64,000 nt of DNA from Deltaproteobacteria bacterium (GTDB lineage: Bacteria; Myxococcota_A; UBA9160; SZUA-336): contig JAJDAK010000091.1 of assembly GCA_029261895.1 (NCBI GenBank), positions 28,922-92,921 on the forward strand, in the 5' to 3' direction. A program made the position numbers and the translations under genes. Each line of letters starts with the position of its first letter. Within the stretch, counting starts at the first letter, position 1. Below, piece by piece: positions 26,201-33,308 of this stretch. The notes below the pieces were generated by a model. That model did no database searches, was not told where the DNA came from, and worked only from the letters and a program-made list of their open reading frames with translations.

Positions 26201-27612
26201 CTTACAAATCGCTGCGGCTCTGTACGCTGACCATCAAAGAGACGGAGCACTCGAGAACGCTCACCTGGATCCATGAAATCTATCTGCGAGATCGGGCGAT
26301 CAGGGTCCTCGGCGCAGGCGCGGAGAGCGTTCTGGAAATAGCGAACGAGCGCGGCGATTCCCTTGCGGTCGAAGAGCTCGGTTTTGTACTCAACCCAACC
26401 AGCAATAGATGATGTATCTTCTTGCAAGCTGACGGTGAGATCAAAGCGTGACGTACCCGTATCAACCATTTCCCATTCCATCACTTTAAGTCCCGCGATC
26501 TCACCTTCCCATGCAGATCCCCAGTTGGCGGGCCGGGTGCGGAGCAAAGTGAACATCACTTGAAAGAGTGGGCTTCGGCTTCCGGCCCTCGCGAGACGGA
26601 GCTCACTGACAAGATGCTGGAATGGAAACTCTCGATGCGCATATGCGCGACGACAGGTTTCGCTCACGCGGTCGACGAGTTCACGAAATGTTGGATCTCC
26701 ATCTAAGTGCGTTCGCAGCGCAAGCGGATTCGCTGCAGAGCAAATAAGTTCATCTAACTCCGGGCTCCGTCGACGCCCTGCCGCCGCAACCAGGATGTCG
26801 TCCTGACCTGAGTATCGCTGGATAACCAGCTTGAAGGCTGCGAGGAAAACCATGAACCGCGTGGCGTCCTGCGCCTCAGCGAGGTTCGCCAGTTGTTGGT
26901 GCACGTCGTTAGAAATCCGGAATCGCTCAAACGCGCCCGCGGCACCTGCGGCGCGGTTCCGATCCGCTCTGGCTCCCAGATCGATCGTTTCCGCTCCATC
27001 AAGTTCTGTCTGCCAGAAATCGCGGAGCTTCCGATATTCGTCGCTATCGAACCAGGCACGTTCGTCCTCTACGACATGGCGAAACTGCTGCACGGGCGCC
27101 GGTGGGGGCGAGAATGATTCACCCGATTGGGCCGCGTAATAGAGAAAAAACTCCGCAAAGAAACGATTTATACCCGGCGCGTCTAACACAATGTGGTGTA
27201 ACTTCAATACCAAGAAATGGTCGTCTTCGGCGAGGCGGACAAGGAAGCACTCCACCAGGGGGCCTACTTGAAGGTCAACCGACTGCCTTACGCGAGCTTC
27301 GATGAGAGTTTTCGCTCGCGCTACCCGCGTGCCAGCGGGCAGATTCGATAAATCCATGAGATCGATCTCGGTATGCATAGTTGGCCATATGAGTTGGACC
27401 GGCCTTCCCTCCCTCAGCTCAAATGTTGTTCGGAGCGTCTCGTGACGATCGCGAATCACTTCCAGCGCACGTTCAAACCGCCCGACGTCTACAACACCAC
27501 CTAAGCGCATTCGCACGGCGTCTTGATATAGAGGAAGGCCAACGTGTTCTTGCTCATGAAGCCAAACTGCTAACTGAGCTGAAGCGAGGGGTGCAATGAT
27601 TGGGTCGCTCAT
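23245..27612 (-). CDS. NRPS2: C-A-PCP with a C-terminal AAR-type acyl-thioester reductase
   Basis: 1,455 residues from the ATG at 27612. Condensation domain about 10-450 with HHIVLD (139-144), the usual DG being DA. Adenylation domain about 465-960 with YTSGTTGHPKG and QYGPTETH; the specificity positions read D-V-Q-V-V-A-Q-V-A-K, closest by eye to proline-type codes, so uncertain. PCP with Ser1014 in ELGGDSLAA. The last about 380 residues (1076-1455) are not a thioesterase or SDR reductase: TGLLPSATG, PITTGHATT (1196-1203), the Rossmann motif GLGSVG (1231-1236), IVDDSAP and EITGCVLSSVLS with Cys1388. This order and the cysteine match cyanobacterial acyl-ACP reductase (COG5322), where the cysteine takes the acyl group before NADPH reduction to aldehyde. 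I infer reductive release of a peptide aldehyde. Confidence 0.9.
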   Translation of the reverse strand: MSDPIIAPLASAQLAVWLHEQEHVGLPLYQDAVRMRLGGVVDVGRFERALEVIRDRHETLRTTFELREGRPVQLIWPTMHTEIDLMDLSNLPAGTRVARAKTLIEARVRQSVDLQVGPLVECFLVRLAEDDHFLVLKLHHIVLDAPGINRFFAEFFLYYAAQSGESFSPPPAPVQQFRHVVEDERAWFDSDEYRKLRDFWQTELDGAETIDLGARADRNRAAGAAGAFERFRISNDVHQQLANLAEAQDATRFMVFLAAFKLVIQRYSGQDDILVAAAGRRRSPELDELICSAANPLALRTHLDGDPTFRELVDRVSETCRRAYAHREFPFQHLVSELRLARAGSRSPLFQVMFTLLRTRPANWGSAWEGEIAGLKVMEWEMVDTGTSRFDLTVSLQEDTSSIAGWVEYKTELFDRKGIAALVRYFQNALRACAEDPDRPISQIDFMDPGERSRVLRLFDGQRTEPQRFVSIDAAFIQQADATPEATAVTHEGEVLTYADLLARARRVARKLQSLGVQPQDHVGVFAERSSDAVIAIVGILLAGGAYVPLNRSYPVDRLRFMVRDARVQVVVTTKQLMADATNIGGSAFAVDGEWEDAVGSGAPVIMHNAAADIAYVMYTSGTTGHPKGVAMPHGSIANLIQWQDGQSKLGPDTRTLQFAALSFDVSCQEIFSTLCFGGTLVIRPAEKRFDPEELWSLVTHEAVNRVFLPPVALEQVAVVAAQSSAKTALQEIVCAGEALRITEKIRALAERIPGLRLQNQYGPTETHVATAHTLTGPAAEWPTWPPIGRPIRNTSLYILDKAGNPLPPGCRGELYIAGAGVARGYLGRPELNEERFLDDSFDDLRSRCMYRTGDFVRSTDDGCLEFIGRVDKQVKIGGYRVELEELETALLEIPSVKEAAVLLVGAGTARALVAFVAIEGAPLVSEFRTILARRLPREMIPRKFVCLEALPRTSNGKIDRTKLAAIRDREASLEPVQLEGSPFEQRLQSMWAEVLGRTDVGLEDDFFELGGDSLAAVELAAALSESFDEAISVRFVLDFPDVASAAAALSDRAAQQDGEVDTLPDARTDLTPQNSPISYWQASSVAEQIDAAAIAYIPSNLETAQVSDQIADWLDGRPRVASLHRTPMGTIGIVLIPRGASRLYGDVPLLEKEILDAVDVAGSAGAKCVSLTGLLPSATGDYAKRLSTIANNPPITTGHATTSAAVVLSIEQSLAVTSRDMRRERVGFLGLGSVGSCVLRLMLAELPHPSSLILCDAFSNAKRLNELGSALTDEFAFEGDVQVLTARPNVQDDFYLSTLIVGATNSPDVLLSRNIRPGTIIVDDSAPYCVSAPDIIQRMHHRRDVIATEGGLVHSPVPLQHSIVGGQNELKGMGWVPYLNAFEITGCVLSSVLSINEAAAPRTSGTVSLDVARMHYRALRANGFRGAELQFGGQLLTPELLALFRKQFNADAYQ

Positions 27613-27680
27613 ATGGGACAACAATCATACAAACAGACGTGGTCGTTCGTCTATGTCTCCTTCAGCGCTCCGACGGCGCA

Positions 27681-27721
27681 AATGATGTTTACAAACTCAA
27701 TTGAATCTCAGAAACATCATT
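27681..27721. promoter_or_regulatory. Nested inverted repeat upstream of NRPS2
   Basis: AATGATGTTT (27681-27690) and AAACATCATT (27712-27721) are a perfect 10-bp inverted repeat. The 21-nt spacer is itself nearly centred on TCAATTGA (27697-27704). It lies about 70 nt upstream of the NRPS2 ATG and 32 nt past the stop of the 69-aa gene, both on the minus strand. No T-run follows, so an operator or an mRNA structure is likelier than a terminator. Confidence 0.5.
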
Positions 27722-27752
27722 GAAAGATCATGATGACGCTGCACAGATCAAT

Positions 27753-27962
27753 CTAGAGTCTAAAATCGTCACCCTGCCACGGTTCTTGATCGACCGCAGG
27801 TTCGCCAAAGACGTCACGCAATTGATCAATCCAGTCGAGCGTGGCGTCGAGCGTAGGAAGGGGTGGGTGTTCGCGTTCATGCTGGGCGATGAACGCGTTC
27901 ATCTCGTTGAACGATGCGAGTGCTCTCGCAGAAAACCATGGGCTTCCGTCGTTCTTCGTCAT
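27753..27962 (-). CDS. Small protein coupled to a nucleotidyltransferase
   Basis: 69 residues, acidic and Trp/Pro-rich, with no recognised domain. I accept it as real because its ATG at 27962 overlaps the upstream gene's TGA as ATGA on the same strand, and because a conceptual reading of the N-terminal NDGSPWFSARALASFNEM looks like a folded helix rather than a shadow of another frame. Candidate partner (antitoxin or second subunit) of the AbiEii-like nucleotidyltransferase. It ends 141 bp before NRPS2. Confidence 0.6.
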   Translation of the reverse strand: MTKNDGSPWFSARALASFNEMNAFIAQHEREHPPLPTLDATLDWIDQLRDVFGEPAVDQEPWQGDDFRL

Positions 27963-28510
27963 GTCCGATCTATCATACTCAAGAGTCGATCGAGATCTGG
28001 TTCTCGACCGAAAATACGAAAGTACTCCCGCACTCGGTCCAAATTGATATCCGAACCCATTTGCAGCAGTCGTTGTATGTCCGCAAGATCATGAAAATAG
28101 CGTACCGGATTGCTCGTAGCGCCCTGGATCTTGAGGCCGATCAAATCTTCGATCCCCACAACCGGGACGTCATCTCGCCCGATCACCGAGTAGCGTTCCG
28201 CATTGCTTAGCATGCGCACGGCGTGTTCACGATGCGCCCAAAGAAAATCGACTCGGCCCTTCAAGGCGTCATCCGAAATATAGTTCGCCGCATCGTCACT
28301 TCGCATTACTCGGCGGTAACCCATCGCCAGTACGATACTCTCGGCATCATCCGCGCGGTCACGGTCCACGAGAAAATCCAAATCGGCAGTGGCACGGCCG
28401 GCTCCATGGGGCGTAAGCGCAAGACCGCCGATCAGCGCATAGGAAATCTCCGCGCTGGCGAACGCCTCTGCTAAGTCCTTGAGTACCGCCCGTAGGTCCA
28501 TATCTCGCAT
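27959..28510 (-). CDS. AbiEii-like nucleotidyltransferase
   Basis: 183 residues. YALIGGLALTPHGAGRATADLDFLVD gives the polymerase-beta-type motif, with GG and the D-x-D metal ligands (DLDF), as in nucleotidyl transferases of the AbiEii/AbiGii toxin group. VVGIEDLIGLKIQG and the C-terminal helical region fit. The family modifies tRNA or other targets with NTPs and is usually paired with an antitoxin; here the overlapping 69-aa gene fills that position. Two in-frame ATGs (28510, 28501) are possible. It begins 36 bp from the VapC-like gene. Confidence 0.8.
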   Translation of the reverse strand: MRDMDLRAVLKDLAEAFASAEISYALIGGLALTPHGAGRATADLDFLVDRDRADDAESIVLAMGYRRVMRSDDAANYISDDALKGRVDFLWAHREHAVRMLSNAERYSVIGRDDVPVVGIEDLIGLKIQGATSNPVRYFHDLADIQRLLQMGSDINLDRVREYFRIFGREPDLDRLLSMIDRT

Positions 28511-28546
28511 AATCTACTGCATCTGACGGGGACCGAGTGGAGAGAA

Positions 28547-28933
28547 CTACCAGATGGACTGTACGTGAGGGTAGTCGTGAATGCGGGCGTCTGGAGTCAG
28601 GACTGGCACCGCATGCTGCAGCGCCGTGGCGACAATCATGCGATCCGCCGGATCTGGATGAAATTCACCCGGAAGTTTGGTGCTTTGCAGCGCTACGGCG
28701 GGGCTTAGTGGTGCGAGTGTCACGCCTGGAAGCGACAGTGCCGTATCGATCCAATCCTCGACGGACCGATCCAATTCAATACGTCGTTTGGCAACCAGCA
28801 TTGCGACTTCCCAGACGCTGATGGCAGGCACAAGGAGTTCGTGATCGCGATCGATGGTCTTTTTTGCACGCTTCGAAAGGCAATCCGGATCAGCTGCGAG
28901 CCAGATCCAGCTCGCCGTATCCAATACGATCAA
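28547..28933 (-). CDS. vapC: PIN-domain ribonuclease toxin (VapC-like)
   Basis: 128 residues. Conserved acidic residues are Asp5 (MIVLDTASWIW), Glu42 (SVWEVAML) and Asp97 (DPADRMIVATA), with Asp115 as a probable fourth, which form the metal site of VapC/FitB-type RNases. HAVPVLTPDARIHDYPHVQSIW is the usual C-terminus of the group. It overlaps the antitoxin gene by 4 nt and is downstream of it, the classical order. VapC enzymes cut tRNA or rRNA and are held inactive by the antitoxin. Confidence 0.93.
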   Translation of the reverse strand: MIVLDTASWIWLAADPDCLSKRAKKTIDRDHELLVPAISVWEVAMLVAKRRIELDRSVEDWIDTALSLPGVTLAPLSPAVALQSTKLPGEFHPDPADRMIVATALQHAVPVLTPDARIHDYPHVQSIW

Positions 28934-29151
28934 CGCTTGGCTTCCCAGTCTTCATCCAACGGGCGAGTCAGGTCAGCATCGAGGTAGGTCACGCTACCGA
29001 GCAAAGAATCCGCACGTGCTTCCACGGGCCGGAGCTCCGCGACCGCAACGCCGTGCCGCGTAATTTCTATCGACTCCTTGGTTTCGGCCACCATGCGGAC
29101 ATACTCCGTTGCTCGTTGGCGGAATTCGCCGACTGGTATTGTTTTAGCCAT
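28930..29151 (-). CDS. vapB: Phd/YefM-family antitoxin
   Basis: 73 residues. AKTIPVGEFRQRATEYVRMVAETKESIEITRHGVAVAEL is the Phd/YefM N-terminal DNA-binding dimer fold, and the acidic C-terminal part should wrap the PIN toxin. The ATG at 29151 is chosen because the motif begins there; the frame extends another 28 residues upstream into AT-rich promoter DNA and has no homologous features. Upstream DNA holds two small palindromes suitable for autoregulation. Confidence 0.9.
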   Translation of the reverse strand: MAKTIPVGEFRQRATEYVRMVAETKESIEITRHGVAVAELRPVEARADSLLGSVTYLDADLTRPLDEDWEAKR

Positions 29152-29236
29152 AATTAACGCTTTATAGCTATTATTTCGGCCAAAATCTACTAATTCTTGA
29201 AATTCTTTTATTTTCAAATAGTTACAGAGACTCACT
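29152..29236 (-). promoter_or_regulatory. AT-rich promoter/operator of the TA operon
   Basis: This 85-bp gap is far more AT-rich than its surroundings. It contains the palindrome ATAGCTAT (29164-29171), 13 nt before the antitoxin ATG, and TTGAAA-n9-TTTCAA (29197-29217). Phd-type antitoxins repress their own operon by binding short dyads at the start, so these are the plausible sites. Confidence 0.5.
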
Positions 29237-30532
29237 TTACTGCATTCCGTGCCGTTTCAACTTCTTGTAGAGCGCTTCGCGCGTGATACCGAGTGTGCGG
29301 GCGGTAGCGATGCGACGGTCGCCGTGTGCTTCAAGGGCCCGACGCAGCACCCAGGCTTCGAAGCGCGCCATGGTGTGGCGCAGGGTTTCCGTGTCAGTGG
29401 ATCGCGGCAATGCGGGGTCGAGCCCCTGAATCTGCGGGCTCAGCATACGCGCGGTGATCTCGACCTCGTCGGTAACACTTGCGACGATGCGTGCGACTTC
29501 GTTTTCGAGTTCGCGGACATTGCCAGGCCAACGGTAAGCCTCGAGCAATCGTATCGCGTCGGACGCGGCTTTTGTCGGTGCGGTTCCCTCGGGATACCCA
29601 CTCAGAAAATGCGTGACCAAATGAACGATATCTTCTGTGCGTGCACGTAGCGGAGGTAGGCAAATCGGAAATACGTTGAGCCGATAGAAGAGGTCCTGGC
29701 GAAATACGCCCTGCTCCACCGCCTCGCTGAGTTCGCGATTGGTTGCGGCGATGATGCGCGCGTCCACCGTCACTTCGCGCTCCGAACCCAGCGGTCTGAG
29801 CCGCCCCTCCTGCAAGACACGCAGAAGTTTCACCTGGAAGCCTAAGGAAGTCTCGCCGATCTCATCCAGAAAGAGCGTGCCTGCATTGGCTTCAACGAAT
29901 AACCCGGGGCGCGAACGGTTTGCGCCGGTGAATGCGCCGCGCTCATGACCGAAGAGTTCGCTCTCCAAAAGCGTTTCCGGAAATGCCGCACAATTTATCG
30001 CAACAAATTCACCCGCCGATCGTTTGCCACTCTGGTGAATGCTGCGCGCGATGACTTCTTTACCCGTGCCCGTCTCACCCTCGAGCAGGACCGTCGCTTC
30101 ACTGTGTTGCGCTTTTTGCACAAGCTCGAGACATAATTGCATCGCTCGACTTCGGGCGATGAGCCCTTGCTGCCGTCGAATCGGCACGAGGTGACGTTGG
30201 CGTTTCTCGATCGAGTCGAGGCGACTGGCCAGGCTATCGGCGAGTGCTGCATCTCGAACGATGATCTCTTCCGCGCCTGCGGCAAGAAGTTCTACCGCGT
30301 CGGTAACTTGATTCGCATCAACCCAAGCAACCACGGGCACGTGCGTGCGACGTTTACGCAGCCAACGCAGGTCCGACAGCGCTGCGTCGATCTCATCGCG
30401 GTCGAGACATACCGCTCTAAATTGATGATCGGTCATCAGCGACGCCGCATCGTCGCGATCGCAAACAACCATAGAAGTACTGTCGTCGTCGGTGTACATC
30501 CGATCGGACAAAACCAAAACTCGCTCGGCCAT
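29237..30532 (-). CDS. Sigma-54-dependent transcriptional activator (NtrC class) with degenerate receiver-like N-terminus
   Basis: 431 residues. Residues 1-115 resemble a CheY-like fold but lack a clear phospho-acceptor Asp pocket. The AAA+ domain has Walker A GETGTGKE (152-159), the sigma-54 contact loop GAFTGA (199-204), DEIGE, and R-finger AATNRELSEAV. The C-terminal Fis-type HTH is RRIATARTLGITREALYKKLKRHGMQ. It should act as a hexameric ATPase opening sigma-54 promoters. The target genes are not obvious; no sigma-54 promoter can be firmly called nearby. Confidence 0.92.
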   Translation of the reverse strand: MAERVLVLSDRMYTDDDSTSMVVCDRDDAASLMTDHQFRAVCLDRDEIDAALSDLRWLRKRRTHVPVVAWVDANQVTDAVELLAAGAEEIIVRDAALADSLASRLDSIEKRQRHLVPIRRQQGLIARSRAMQLCLELVQKAQHSEATVLLEGETGTGKEVIARSIHQSGKRSAGEFVAINCAAFPETLLESELFGHERGAFTGANRSRPGLFVEANAGTLFLDEIGETSLGFQVKLLRVLQEGRLRPLGSEREVTVDARIIAATNRELSEAVEQGVFRQDLFYRLNVFPICLPPLRARTEDIVHLVTHFLSGYPEGTAPTKAASDAIRLLEAYRWPGNVRELENEVARIVASVTDEVEITARMLSPQIQGLDPALPRSTDTETLRHTMARFEAWVLRRALEAHGDRRIATARTLGITREALYKKLKRHGMQ

Positions 30533-30676
30533 GTGAACCCTCCTTTACAAACCTCAGGTGAGATCCCTACAGAGAGCAAGACACGTGCCAAACTTTGATC
30601 TGGGGATTGCCGACCCAAAGCCGAACTCTTGCCACAAACGGCGAACAGACCACCGCAATCGGCTAGCCCTGGAGCG
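30533..30676. other. Intergenic region between sigma-54 activator and hydrolase genes
   Basis: 144 bp with no convincing reading frame. I see no T-tailed hairpin or strong dyad. It must hold the promoter for the sigma-54 activator gene. Confidence 0.4.
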
Positions 30677-31300
30677 CTAAGAAACGGCGCTGCGGATCAG
30701 TTGTTGGAGCTCGGCGAGCCCGGCGTCGAAGAAGAAATGATCCGCGGCGGGGATGACGTCGAGGCGTGCGTTGGGAATCGAAGAGAGCTGTTCGGAGAGC
30801 AAATCGATGGGCGCATACTTATCGCGGCCGCCCACGATCACGTGAATGGGTCCCTGGAAATCTTTTAGCGGCAGTTCACGAAGTGGATCGGCGGGCGGCG
30901 CAACCAAGAGGAGTTCGCGCAAACGGACATCGCGCAACGCAACACGCGCCGCGGCAACCGCGCCGAAGGAATATCCTGCCGCGACCAGCGGACCGTCAAC
31001 GCTCTCGGCTAGATGCTCGGTTGCTGCATCATAATCCGATTCGGCGTCGGGCCATTCGCCACTGGGGACCCCCTGACTCGCGCCAACGCCGCGCCAGTTG
31101 AAGCGTACGGACGCGAGCCCCTCGCGATAGACCGCGTACGCGATCTCGTTAAGCACGGGGTGGTCCGCGGTCCCGCCCATTAGAGGATGGGCGGGTGCGA
31201 TCACCGCACCGCCGTTCGTGCCTGCCTGCCACACACCTTCGAGCACAAGGCCGTGGGAGGTGACGGGAATCGTGATCATAAGCTCGCGCCAAGTCATCAC
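30677..31300 (-). CDS. Alpha/beta hydrolase of the Tex30/KANL3-like group
   Basis: 207 residues. The opening is V-x-LEGVWQAG, PLMGGTADHPV is the oxyanion region, SVRFNWRGVGASQG follows, and GYSFGAVAA has the nucleophile Ser. The Asp (GGRDKYAP) and His (AADHFFF) of the triad are visible. Esterase or thioesterase-like activity is possible, unproven. The GTG/ATG pair at 31300/31297 or the ATG at 31279 could be the start; the last removes seven non-conserved residues. Confidence 0.87.
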   Translation of the reverse strand: MMTWRELMITIPVTSHGLVLEGVWQAGTNGGAVIAPAHPLMGGTADHPVLNEIAYAVYREGLASVRFNWRGVGASQGVPSGEWPDAESDYDAATEHLAESVDGPLVAAGYSFGAVAAARVALRDVRLRELLLVAPPADPLRELPLKDFQGPIHVIVGGRDKYAPIDLLSEQLSSIPNARLDVIPAADHFFFDAGLAELQQLIRSAVS

Positions 31301-31333
31301 CTAAGACTACGCGATCTGCGCTAATCTGGCTCA

Positions 31334-31984
31334 ATGCCTCGAGAATCCAAAGCCAAGAAGGCGGAACGCGCAAAGCGCATCGTGAAGCTGCTCTTCAAGA
31401 CGCATCCCGACGCGAATTGTGAGCTCCAGTACGTCGATCCGTTCGAACTCATCAGCTCGACGATTCTCTCGGCGCAGTGCACCGACAAGGTCGTCAACAC
31501 GGTGACACCGGGGCTCTTCGCGAAATATCCCAACGCCGCGAAACTGGCGAAAGCGCCACAGGAATCGGTGGAGAAACTGATTCGGCGCACGGGATTCTAC
31601 CGCAACAAAGCGAAGAATCTCATTGGGATGGCGAAGGCGGTGATGGAAAACCACGGCGGCCAGATCCCCAAGACGCTCGAAGAACTGGTCAAGCTACCTG
31701 GCGTGGGGCGAAAGACCGCGAACGTTGTGTTGGGGAGTGCGTTCGATACCCCGGGACTCGTGGTCGATACACACGTGACGCGTCTTGCAAATCGCATGGG
31801 CCTCACCAAGCAACACGACGCCGTGAAGATCGAACACGAATTAATGGAACTCATCGATGAAAAAGATTGGACGATGTTTTCTCATGCGATGATTTTCCAC
31901 GGTCGTCGCATCTGCCCCGCAAGAACGCCGCTCTGTGACACCTGCCCGATCTACGATGACTGTTGGTATCCGAAATCCAAATGA
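31334..31984 (+). CDS. nth: Endonuclease III (DNA glycosylase/AP lyase)
   Basis: 216 residues. The HhH motif LPGVGRKTANVVL with catalytic Lys at RKT and the Asp in VVDTHVTRL, plus the C-terminal [4Fe-4S] cluster C-x6-C-x2-C-x5-C (CPARTPLCDTCPIYDDC), define Nth. It removes oxidised pyrimidines in base-excision repair. The gene overlaps the following NUDIX gene by 4 nt (ATGA), so it is the first gene of the nth-nudix-LLM-like operon. Confidence 0.97.
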   Translation: MPRESKAKKAERAKRIVKLLFKTHPDANCELQYVDPFELISSTILSAQCTDKVVNTVTPGLFAKYPNAAKLAKAPQESVEKLIRRTGFYRNKAKNLIGMAKAVMENHGGQIPKTLEELVKLPGVGRKTANVVLGSAFDTPGLVVDTHVTRLANRMGLTKQHDAVKIEHELMELIDEKDWTMFSHAMIFHGRRICPARTPLCDTCPIYDDCWYPKSK

Positions 31985-32499
31985 AGCGACGGGTGATTCA
32001 TGAAGGAAATGCGGGCTCCTACGGCGTTGAAGAAATCACGCTACCCAACGGTTCCGATTATGAACTTCAAATGCTGCGACATCCGGGTGCTTCAGCGATC
32101 GTTCCCTTCGTAACCGACGACTCTGTGTTGTTGCTGCGCCAATTTAGACATGCGGCGGGCGGCGAGATCTGGGAAGTACCCGCGGGCAAGATCGATCCCG
32201 GTGAGGACCCGGAAGTTTGCGCGAAACGTGAGCTCGAAGAGGAAACGGGCTACGTGGCTGGACGCATCGAACAGAGCGGCGTGATTCTGACCACGCCGGG
32301 TTTCACTGATGAACGGATTCATCTCTATGTTGCGTTTGATCTCACGCCAGGAAAACTCAATCGCGGGACCAATGAAGTGATGGAGGTCCATGAATTCAGC
32401 TTCGATGCTGCGATGGCGATGATCGATCGTGGCGAACTCATCGACAGTAAATCCATCGCTGCGCTCTACCACGCAGCGCGACTTCGTCGGGATTCATGA
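31981..32499 (+). CDS. NUDIX hydrolase, ADP-ribose pyrophosphatase type
   Basis: 172 residues. The NUDIX box GKIDPGEDPEVCAKRELEEETG (here G-x5-E-x7-REx2EExG-compatible) sits in the middle; WEVPAGK before it and LTPGKLNRGTNEVMEVHEF after it are typical of ADP-ribose/nucleoside-diphosphate hydrolases. The ATG at 31981 overlaps the nth stop. The 5' in-frame extension of six residues is within nth and is rejected. It overlaps the next gene by 4 nt. Confidence 0.93.
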   Translation: MKRRVIHEGNAGSYGVEEITLPNGSDYELQMLRHPGASAIVPFVTDDSVLLLRQFRHAAGGEIWEVPAGKIDPGEDPEVCAKRELEEETGYVAGRIEQSGVILTTPGFTDERIHLYVAFDLTPGKLNRGTNEVMEVHEFSFDAAMAMIDRGELIDSKSIAALYHAARLRRDS

Positions 32500-33308
32500 C
32501 TCAACGGCTCGGGGTGGCGCTCACCGGTCATTGGCTCGCCCGCGACGCGATCGAGAAACTGGTTCAGCTCGCGGACCGACTCGGATACGAAGTCGTTCTG
32601 GTCGACGGTGACCCGTGGACACCGAGGAGTCGCCCCCACGCTCCCGTGTACGACGCGGAGACATTGCACCGCCTTGCGCTTGACGCGAGCAGCAAAGCAC
32701 GCGTTTCTCAGATTCGTTTTCCCTTCAATTGGGAACCGGATGCGCTAGCGGAAAGCTGGTTGCGACTCGATCGCCTGGCGCCGGGACGGGTGGTGGGGTT
32801 CATCGGCGCGGGCTCTGGGCGGCAAGGCCAGGATCCTCCGCGAGAACGCGTGAACCATCTCGCGTCATTTCTCGATAAGCTCGACAGCCCCGTGCCACTG
32901 GCGCTCGCCGCAGCCAAACCACGCGCGCTCGCGTTGGTCGATCAGCACGCGCAGATTTGGGACATCAATCTGCCACCCCTCCGAGAACACTTACTTCCGG
33001 CACGCGATCAGATTCAAAAGGATGTTGAAACTTGGATTTGGGTCTTCGCGCGACCGGGCCAACGGCTTGAAGATGCTACGCGCGAGTACCGAAAAATCTG
33101 TCCATGGTTTGGCCACCTCAGCGATCTGGAAGTTTCTAACGCGATGCTATGGGGTGACGTCGAGCACGTCCAATTACGCGTGGACGTGATTCGAAACGAG
33201 TTGATGATCGACGTCCCGATTCTCGATCTAGCAGGCCTTAATGAAGCAGCCGCAAGACAGGTGATCGAATCCCTTAGGCCGGATCGAAACGCAAAGGCAG
33301 ACGGTTAA
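32496..33308 (+). CDS. Luciferase-like (LLM) TIM-barrel protein, divergent
   Basis: 270 residues. The N-terminal GVALTGHWLARDAIEKLVQLADRLGYEVVLVDGD mimics the beta1-alpha1 unit of bacterial luciferase-like enzymes, and RVVGFIGAGSGRQG matches the later glycine loop (usually GVGAG or GGGW). The usual sheet and phosphate contacts are weak, so it is a diverged LLM member that may not bind flavin or F420. It is the last gene of the nth operon and overlaps the P450 gene tail to tail by 35 nt, so its 3' sequence is shared with that gene's coding strand. Confidence 0.65.
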   Translation: MTQRLGVALTGHWLARDAIEKLVQLADRLGYEVVLVDGDPWTPRSRPHAPVYDAETLHRLALDASSKARVSQIRFPFNWEPDALAESWLRLDRLAPGRVVGFIGAGSGRQGQDPPRERVNHLASFLDKLDSPVPLALAAAKPRALALVDQHAQIWDINLPPLREHLLPARDQIQKDVETWIWVFARPGQRLEDATREYRKICPWFGHLSDLEVSNAMLWGDVEHVQLRVDVIRNELMIDVPILDLAGLNEAAARQVIESLRPDRNAKADG

